Source of the DNA: Phaseolus vulgaris
Lineage: Eukaryota > Streptophyta > Magnoliopsida > Fabales > Fabaceae
NCBI RefSeq assembly: GCF_000499845.2
Contig: NC_023758.2
Coordinates: forward strand, 9,580,619 to 9,644,618
Length of the DNA: 64,000 bases
Direction: 5' to 3'
Made by a program: the position numbers and the translations under genes. Shown here piece after piece: positions 57,795 through 64,000 of this stretch. The notes beneath the pieces are model-generated. The model was not told the DNA's origin and searched no databases. It was given only the letters and a program-made list of their open reading frames with translations. How positions within the stretch are numbered: the stretch's first letter is position 1; every line of letters begins with the position of its first letter.

Positions 57795-58940
57795 CTACTG
57801 ATCCTTGTAGTAAAGCTCTGCAAGCTGTGCCTGAACCCCTTCAATCTGATCATCAAGGTGTTGAAACCTTGCATGAGTAGTCTCAAAGTATGCCCTTTGT
57901 TCTGCTGACATTACATCAAGACGATATAGCACTTGCCTCTCAAACATAGACATTGGTTCTCCTCGGTATTCTGGAGCTTGATAGGCAACAATGGCATTTG
58001 CAGCAACTTCTTCATGTACAGATTGGGTAGCAGGTGACTCATCATCCATAGGAACAGCTTCATCCTCATCCTCATGTTCTGCCTGAGGGTCCTTCTCCTT
58101 GAGAACCACCCACTTGTCCTCAATTTTGTGAAAACCCATTTTGGTGAGAGTTGAATTATCAATCTCACTTACAGCTTTAATAGGGTCGTTTCTCTCATTT
58201 GTAACATCAACACCAAAGTAATCAATTAATTTGGAAACAAGAATAGCATAGGGAAATCGGTAATCGGCCAACCTTTTTGACTTGAGCATGTGTTCATTGA
58301 CAATGAACACCCAGTTTACCTTAATCTGGTTCATGATGCAATATAGGAGAATGAGATCCTCTTCATGTAAGACAACATGGTTTGTCCCTCTAGGAATCAG
58401 TTGCCATGCTATGATGTATGCAACTAGGCGTGGAGTGAGGTTCAAATGCCCTGCATAGAACCTGTTTATACTCTCTGTAGGATTCCTCATGCAACTCTTA
58501 TAATATTGCAGTTTGTTGAATTCTTGGATTCCACTGGTGTTTCCCTTTCCTACTTTCAATCCAGCATATTTTATTCCAGCCACAGAATTCCACACCTCAC
58601 TTGTGATCTTCATCTTGGTCCCTTTCACATAAGAGACAACATTCTTTCAATCCAATGTGAGGTTAGTGTAAAACACCTTAACCAAGTCAGGATATACATT
58701 ACCCGTTAATTCCAGCATCTTTTTCAGTTTCTGGTGCTTCAACACAGCCCTTGTTTCTACCAGTTTTTCAGATTTCAGCCAGTTGAAATCCAGCACTTTG
58801 GGTATGTTGATCTGCTTCCTGCTTGTCTCATGAATGTAGGCATTGATGCCTTCTTCATTTCCAGCGAACCATCCTTCTAACACACCTTGAAAGGTGGTTT
58901 GCTTTCCCTTATTTTTCTGTTTCTTGGAAGAAGAAGCCAT
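57795..58940 (-). pseudogene. Env-position accessory ORF, copy 3, one nonsense codon
   Basis: Start ATG 58940 (MASSSKKQKNKGKQTTFQGV, basic and Ser/Lys-rich). One in-frame TGA (58647-58649) after FYTNLTLD is the only lesion over 382 codons. Conserved blocks with copies 1 and 2: VLDFNWLKSEKLVETRAVLK, GNVYPDLVKVFYTNL, MKITSEVWNSVAGIKYAGLK, LIPRGTNHVVLHEEDLILLY and a C-terminal coiled-coil-like stretch (ARFQHLDDQIEGVQAQLAEL). An acidic region (EHEDEDEAVPMDDE) sits before the coiled coil. No signal peptide or membrane span, so not an obvious envelope. It lies 408 bp downstream of RNase H. Confidence 0.78.
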
Positions 58941-59348
58941 GGTTGAACCTGAATTCTTTTCTTGGTTTCAAATGGTGAGAACAGAAAAAGAATAGCCAAT
59001 GTGGGTAGCAAGTATTCACACAGATTTATATAGAAATGAATGTGTTGATATGGCAGTTATGAGTGGATATGCATGAAGATTTTATGCTCTGAATTTATGC
59101 AGAGAATCTTTGAAAATGTGCAACAAATATTTAGGGTCACGATGCATATACTCATGCCTTTATTGAGCACTCAAACCATCAAATCGGTTACATAACCATG
59201 ACCAAAACCGTCAAAGGTACAGAGGTTAATGCCCACTAGGTCAGTCAAGTAGTCAAAGATCAAAATTTCTCTTTCCTAGTCATCAATGCATATCAGTGCA
59301 GAAAATAAACACATTCAATTGCGAATAAACAGATTTAATTTTTCACTG
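58941..59348. other. Spacer between copia RNase H and accessory ORF
   Basis: 408 bp, AT-rich, no frame. By analogy with gag-env spacing in copies 1 and 2 it may carry signals for a separate accessory-ORF message; nothing definite is visible. Confidence 0.5.
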
Positions 59349-60637
59349 CTAGGCACAATTGACATTTATAATACCCAATTCATTAAGCAGGAAATTAAAC
59401 CTATCTTTGGCTAATGGTTTTGTGAACAAATCAGCAAGTTGTAAATCAGTACCAATGAACTTAATATCACATGTTCCATTAGATATGTGTTCCCTTAGAA
59501 AATGATGCCTAATTTCAATGTGTTTGGTTCTTGAATGCATGACAGGATTTTTGGTTAAGTTGATTGCACTTGTATTGTCACACAACAAAGGTATATGGTT
59601 AAGTAAGATACCAAAATCATTCAATTGTTGTCTTAGCCATATAGTTTGAGCACAGCAACTCCCTGCTGCAATGTATTCTGCTTCAGTAGTGGAAAGAGCT
59701 ACACAAGCCTGCTTTTTGCATTGCCATGAGATCAAGCTTTATCCAAGCAAATGACAGGTTCCACTTCTGCTCTTCCTATCACTTTTGCAACCTGCAAAAT
59801 CTGAATCATAATAACCAGTTAAGCTTAATGAAATATTACCTGGATACCACAAGCCAACTTCTTTAGTTCATTGCAAATACTTCAAAATCCTTTTGACAGC
59901 ATTGTAGTGTGATTCTTTAGGAGCAGATTGAAACCTTGCACACATGCACACTGCAAACATTATATCTGCCCTGCTGGCAGTGAGATACAGTAGTGATCCT
60001 ATGAGTCCTCTATATTTGGTTTCATCAACAGAAATTCCAGCTTCATCATGATCCAAATGACAGCTTGTTGAGAAGGGTGTGCTGATTGGTTTACACTTGT
60101 CCATTTCAAATTTCTTCAGCAGATCCTTGCAATACTTAGCTTGACTTAAGAAAATGCCATCCTTGAGTTGTTTGACCTGCAAGCCTAGAAAATAGTTCAA
60201 CTCACCCATCATTGACATTTCAAACTCACTTTTCATGACTTTCACGAAAGCTTCACACAATTCTCCATTGTTTGATCCAAAAATGATGTCATCCACATAT
60301 ACTTGGACTAGAATTGAGTCATCTCCTTTCTTCTTGATGAACAAGGTCTTATCTGATGTGCCTCTGTCATAGCCTTGTGAGGTGAGAAAATCACTTAGCC
60401 TCTCATACCATTGCCTAGGAGCTTGCTTGAGTCCATAGAGAGCCTTTTGGAGTTTGAACACATGTTCTGGATGTTGATGGTCTTCAAAACCTGGTGGTTG
60501 TGATACAAATACCTCTTCATTTATATAGCCATTTAGAAAGGCACTTTTCACATCCATTTGAAATAGCTTGAACCCTTTGATGCAGGAGAAGGCAAGCAGC
60601 AGTCTAACAGCTTCTAATCGAGCCACTGGTGCATATG
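59349..60637 (-). pseudogene. pol: Copia reverse transcriptase and RNase H, 5'-cut by E7
   Basis: Copies element RNA into DNA. RT enters at 60637 with APVARLEAVRLLLAFSCIKG and shows FQMDVKSAFLNGYINEEVFV, YGLKQAPRQWYERL and the catalytic VYVDDIIFGS (about 60286-60305). A TGA after RILKYLQ (59868-59870) and a TAA at about 59737-59739 break the frame. RNase H follows: KKQACVALSTTEAEYIAAGS, PLLCDNTSAINLTKNPVMHS and RTKHIEIRHHFLREHI, ending TAG 59349-59351. All catalytic residues in view are kept. The domain order RT-RNase H on this strand and the sequence style identify Ty1/copia. Confidence 0.92.
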
Positions 60638-61614
60638 TGATGGAGATCAAGCCCAAGAGAACATGGAGGCCACTCATCAAGCTCAAGAAGAGGTGGAGGC
60701 ACAAATGGAGGATGCCCATGGAGGTCAAAGTCCACCTCAAAGGATTACAAGAAGCATGTTCAAAGCCTTGGGAGCAAGAGGACATTTATTTTCTCTTTTT
60801 GTAGTGTCTTTAGTTGAAGGTGCTTAGAGGGAAACCTTAGAAACCTCTTTTGTTATAGCATCTTTTAGGTTTTAAATAGGACCTTTAGGGGGGTGTATTA
60901 GTAGATAGGTGTAGGTGTAGTTTTTGGGAGGTGTCATAGTAGAAAAAGGTCACACCTCCCATGTGACTTGTTTTTGGTGGGAATTTCAAATGAGTTTATT
61001 TGAAATTTCCCACCTATTTTTCAGCACCTTAGGCTATAAATAGAGGTGCTTCCTTTGTAAAATTCAGATTTGAATTTTATCTAAAGAAACTATACTCAAA
61101 ATTGGAGTGAGCATTTGGAGAGCTTTGAGCTTCTTCTCTAGTCTTATCTTGAAGGACCATGGTTTCCTCAAGTGGCGGCTTCCACACTCATCTAGGAGCA
61201 TCCATTCTTCTAGTGGCGTGATCATCCAACCATTCCTCCATCTTCATGAGCATTCTCTTCTCCTTCCTTTCTTCTTCTTCAATTTGTTCTTATTGCCTTG
61301 AGTTTTGAGTTGTTTTTGTTTCGGTTCCTTTAATTTTCCAGCACCTATTTTCTGTTTAGTTTTTAAATTCTGTTCGGTTCTTTTGTTTTGAAGTTCAATT
61401 CTGTTCGGTTTGTTCTTTTCCTTCTCCTTTGTTGATTCAATTTGACAATATTTGGTTCATCCAAATGAGTTTGGGATTTGGTACTTGTTTTGGTGAGTTC
61501 TTGATCTTAGAACTATGATCCAACTTCTAAGAAAGTGCCTCTACATTTTCCAGCTCAAGGTGATTCCTCAAAGTGTCAAGAATCTTGTTCTATGTGGCTA
61601 TTGGAATCACATCA
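60638..61614 (+). repeat. E7 5' LTR
   Basis: 977 bp, TGATGG...ACATCA. TATAAATA at 61035-61042. The first ~190 bp encode the same tail as S1 (EEVEAQMEDAHGGQSPPQ, then RITRSMFKAL), with synonymous differences only; the following ~150 bp are strongly diverged from S1. Confidence 0.92.
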
Positions 61615-62958
61615 TGTGGTATCATGAGTCTTAGGTTCATTCTTGTTTAATTGTTGAGTTGTGTGCACTTTATTTCAAGAGCTCTTTAATTTTTCTTGCA
61701 ATTTAAGTTTCTGTTTTAGAATTTTAATTGAGTATTCTTGCTGTTTTTCTTTTGCTCCAAGTGTTTGTGGAAAGGTTTATGGCACTCATAATTCTTATGA
61801 GTAAGGTTGCTCTTTTGGAATGGCATTATCCTTCCTAGAGTTTACCTTAAGCTTCCTTTCACTTGTTACAATTTGTGTTGTGTCTTTTAATTTTTGAATC
61901 ATGTCAAGTTTTGTCTTAAGTCATGTTATTCCATATATGTCATTACTTCTAGTAGTACTTTTATTGTTTTGATTGTTTCTTGCTTTAGTGTCATATAATT
62001 TTCTGAATTGATGTTGATCCTTTGTGCATTTTCTTTTTAGAATTGAGTTCATACTTGTATTCTAGACCTATACAAGTTCCAATACATCTTTTTCTATTAT
62101 GTCTTTGCTAGTTCATCATCCTGTTTTTTATTCCTATTAGGATTCCTCTGTTTCTGAAAAAAGTGCTTACTGTTTTTCCTTATTGCAATTGATTTACGTA
62201 CTGTAAAATTTTGAAATTCTGGATTTGAGATATTGAAAGTGTTAGAAAAGAATAGAAAAAAGAATCATTCAAAAATATGAAGTACACAAAAAATGATAAA
62301 TAAAATAAAAAAAGTGTACATTCCTGCCGAAAAAAATACGGTAATCTGGCAGTGATTTTAAAAAATTTATTTCTCTCAATTGGCTTACTGTTTTTAATTG
62401 ATTCCAGTGCCATTTTTGAGTTAACATCTTGAAGTTTCTGTGGTATAAATTTCATAATCCAGTTCGCTCTACAACGTTCCAGTTAAATCAGTGAATATCA
62501 AACACAGTTTGCATTTAAAAAAAATTTCCAGTAGCTAAATTTTTTTTGTTTTCTTCATCTACTCTAGTGCTTTTCCTTAGGTATTCTTTTGTGTGCCTAC
62601 TTTTCTCATTGAGTTCTTTATTTTCTTGATTGTCTTTCATTCTTACTCTTTGAGTTTGTCTTACACATAGTTTTCCTTTTGCAATTACCTTTCCTTGCTT
62701 ATACCTTTTCTTGTTTGTCTTTATTGTTTCATTGGTTTTGTGGTGGTTTGCTCTTAAGATTGGTGTGCTTGCTTTGACATATTTCATTTGAGGATTCCAA
62801 GGCCTCAAGATCAGATTGGTGCAAGAACATTATTTCTTTGAGAGTGATATCTTTTCAGCCTTAAATTCACTTCGGCAGTTTCAATTGGAAAGCTCACTGT
62901 TTTTGCTAATTTTTAACTTGTTTGCTGTTTTGTGTGTTTGCTGTTTTTTTAATTACAA
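61615..62958 (+). other. E7 primer-binding-like site and leader
   Basis: TGGTATCATGAGTC at 61617-61630 resembles the initiator-Met primer site TGGTATCAGAGC with a change in the middle. The rest is AT-rich leader without a convincing frame; a short minus-strand frame near 62180-62455 is chance. Confidence 0.6.
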
Positions 62959-64000
62959 ATGGCTGGATCTTCAAGTGATGCATCCTCCAAGCAGAATTCT
63001 CCTTCCAAAGCTTCAATTCTTGGTGAATTACATGAAGCTCAAAGAACAATTAGAAGGTTGGAAGAGAAATTGCAAAAGATGGAGGTCAAACAAACTAGAC
63101 CATCTCCTTCTATCCATGATGGACATCATTCTCATAGACCATCTTCAAGAGCTTCTTCAAATGATGTTGGCCGTGAAGATGAGCATAGGAGAAGGAGACC
63201 TCCACCCCAAGTCCATGGACAAAGACATCATCACCAAGGGGAAAGAATTCACTACGGCAATGGCTTCTACCATGATGCAAAGTCCAAGCTTCCTTCGGTC
63301 AAACTACCTTGTTTTAATGGTTCTAGTGATCCAAATGTGTATTTAGATTGGGAGGCTAAGTGTGAACAAATTTTTGAGATCCATGAGATCCAAGATGAGC
63401 ATAAGCTCAAGCTAGCCACCCTAGAGTTTAGTGATTATGCCATGAAATGGTGGCATGGGATTGTAAAGGACATTATCTATCACAAGGGTCCTCCCGTGGA
63501 CTCTTGGAACTCTTTAAAGGATCATATGCGCGCTAGGTTTGTGCCCCCACATTTTAGGAAAGACCTCATGTTGAGACTCCAACGGTTTCAACAAGGCACG
63601 CTAAATGTGGATGAATATTATAAGGAGCTTGAGACGCTTGTGCTTAAAATTGAATTAGAAGAAAGTGAAGAAGCCATGGTTGCTAGGTTTGTGAGTGGTC
63701 TTAGGAAGGATATCCAAGACATTGTTGAGTTACAAGAGTATTCATCATTGGGCTCTTTAGTTCATCTTGCAATGAAGGTGGAAGCCCAACTTGCTAAGAA
63801 AAACTCTTTTAAAAATGCTTCCAATAATGGATACTACTCCAAGTCTTGGAGAAACAAAACTTCTTTTTCAAAACATCCTTCCAAAGATTCTTCTTTCAAA
63901 CCCAAGGAATCTAAGCCATCAACATCTAGACCTAAGTCTCCCACTAGAACATCTAACACTAAATGCTTTAAATGTATGGGTTATGGTCATATTGCTGCAA
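62959..64000 (+). CDS. gag: E7 Gag, open to the window edge
   Basis: ATG 62959 (MAGSSSDASSKQNSPSKASI) opens 347 codons with no stop to base 64000, the only sizeable intact retroelement gene here. Domains: Ser-rich N-terminus, coiled coil (LHEAQRTIRRLEEKLQKMEV), a His/Arg-rich stretch (HHSHRPSSRASS, GQRHHHQGER), and a Retrotrans_gag capsid domain (KLPCFNGSSDPNVYLDWEAK, YAMKWWHGIV, PPHFRKDLMLRLQRFQQGTL, FVSGLRKDIQDIVELQEYSS). A Lys/Ser-rich linker follows, then the start of a CCHC knuckle (CFKCMGYGHIAA) at the edge. The capsid part parallels E2 gag (YLDWEMKVEQLF, AMYWWTSLE). A frame this clean suggests a recent, possibly active insertion. Pol would follow outside. Confidence 0.9.
   Translation, partial: MAGSSSDASSKQNSPSKASILGELHEAQRTIRRLEEKLQKMEVKQTRPSPSIHDGHHSHRPSSRASSNDVGREDEHRRRRPPPQVHGQRHHHQGERIHYGNGFYHDAKSKLPSVKLPCFNGSSDPNVYLDWEAKCEQIFEIHEIQDEHKLKLATLEFSDYAMKWWHGIVKDIIYHKGPPVDSWNSLKDHMRARFVPPHFRKDLMLRLQRFQQGTLNVDEYYKELETLVLKIELEESEEAMVARFVSGLRKDIQDIVELQEYSSLGSLVHLAMKVEAQLAKKNSFKNASNNGYYSKSWRNKTSFSKHPSKDSSFKPKESKPSTSRPKSPTRTSNTKCFKCMGYGHIAA

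Larger units (their letters stand above)
57605..60637 (-). mobile_element. Copia element copy 3, 3' half (RT to polypurine tract)
   Basis: Minus-strand order: RT, RNase H, spacer, env-position ORF, short 3' region with a purine tract (minus strand AAAGGGGGAGAAAA near 57643-57657). No 3' LTR: ST2 begins ~40 bp after the tract. RT is cut at 60637 by E7; the remainder lies beyond the window. It shows where the accessory ORF belongs: downstream of pol. Confidence 0.85.
60638..64000 (+). mobile_element. Ty3/gypsy element E7, 5' part, inserted in copia RT
   Basis: 5' LTR, primer-binding-like site, leader and gag; continues beyond the window. The LTR matches solo LTR S1. The target duplication cannot be checked because the right end is outside. 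Its gag is related to the E2 gag and its LTR and primer site have the same form as E2/E5, so it is a candidate for the autonomous partner of that family. Confidence 0.9.

Noticed and set aside
57795..58940. Calling the copia accessory ORF an envelope glycoprotein
   Set aside because: No signal peptide, membrane anchor or cysteine pattern is visible; only the position resembles env.
1..64000. Host protein-coding genes, tRNA or rRNA genes
   Set aside because: All long frames belong to retroelements or the degenerate array. The primer-binding-like sites resemble tRNA 3' ends only over ~12 bases and are not tRNA genes.

Overview
This window looks like repeat-dense, probably heterochromatic DNA from a plant nuclear genome. 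A legume of the bean/cowpea/soybean group is my best guess, from the style of the Ty1/copia, Tat-type Ty3/gypsy and AT-rich satellite families; that placement is inference. I found no host gene, tRNA, rRNA or CRISPR array. Almost every base can be assigned to LTR retrotransposons (many nested), two satellite arrays, or a tandem array of decayed gene-like units.

Layout. (1) 1-23240: a Sirevirus-like copia derivative (gag plus an env-position ORF, no pol) is split by a Tat-type gypsy element, E1 (3111-22869). E1's 5' LTR is split by a minus-strand gypsy element without reverse transcriptase, E2 (3428-10391, TSD atcat). E2's gag is split in turn by a solo LTR, S1 (6017-7001, TSD aagat), so four layers are readable. 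(2) 23241-27597: satellite ST1, ~119-bp monomers in head-to-head inverted blocks, interrupted by a copia-type solo LTR, S2 (25733-27187, TSD ataca). (3) 27598-28422: a Tat remnant, E3, with integrase fused to mid-LTR. (4) 28423-36088: about ten ~790-bp tandem units, each with a broken reading frame resembling an ADP-ribosyltransferase fold behind a splice-acceptor-like motif; a solo LTR, S3 (30503-31407, TSD atata), sits inside. (5) 36089-44211: a second copy of the gag plus env-position copia derivative, split by E5 (38219-43432, TSD aatag), a relative of E2. (6) 44212-50219: the 3' part of a minus-strand Tat element, E6, with LTR, spliced antisense ORF and minisatellites. (7) 50220-57604: satellite ST2, a higher-order repeat with a 519-bp period. 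(8) 57605-60637: a minus-strand copia 3' half (RT, RNase H, env-position ORF). (9) 60638-64000: the 5' part of a gypsy element, E7, with 5' LTR and an open gag running off the window, inserted in the copia RT.

How the parts relate. Nearly all coding regions are dead, by stops, frameshifts or nested insertion; only the E7 gag is open over all its visible length. E2 and E5 carry protease and integrase remnants but no RT, so any movement would have depended on proteins from an autonomous relative; E7 has the same LTR ends and a similar primer-binding site. The copia copies at 1 and 36089 lack pol, while the third copy has pol followed by the same accessory ORF, so an autonomous/non-autonomous pair is plausible. 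E1 and E6 share an antisense two-exon gene typical of Tat elements. The most unusual content is the tandem array at 28423-36088, followed by the inverted satellite ST1, the higher-order satellite ST2 and a coding segment embedded in an LTR (S1/E7).
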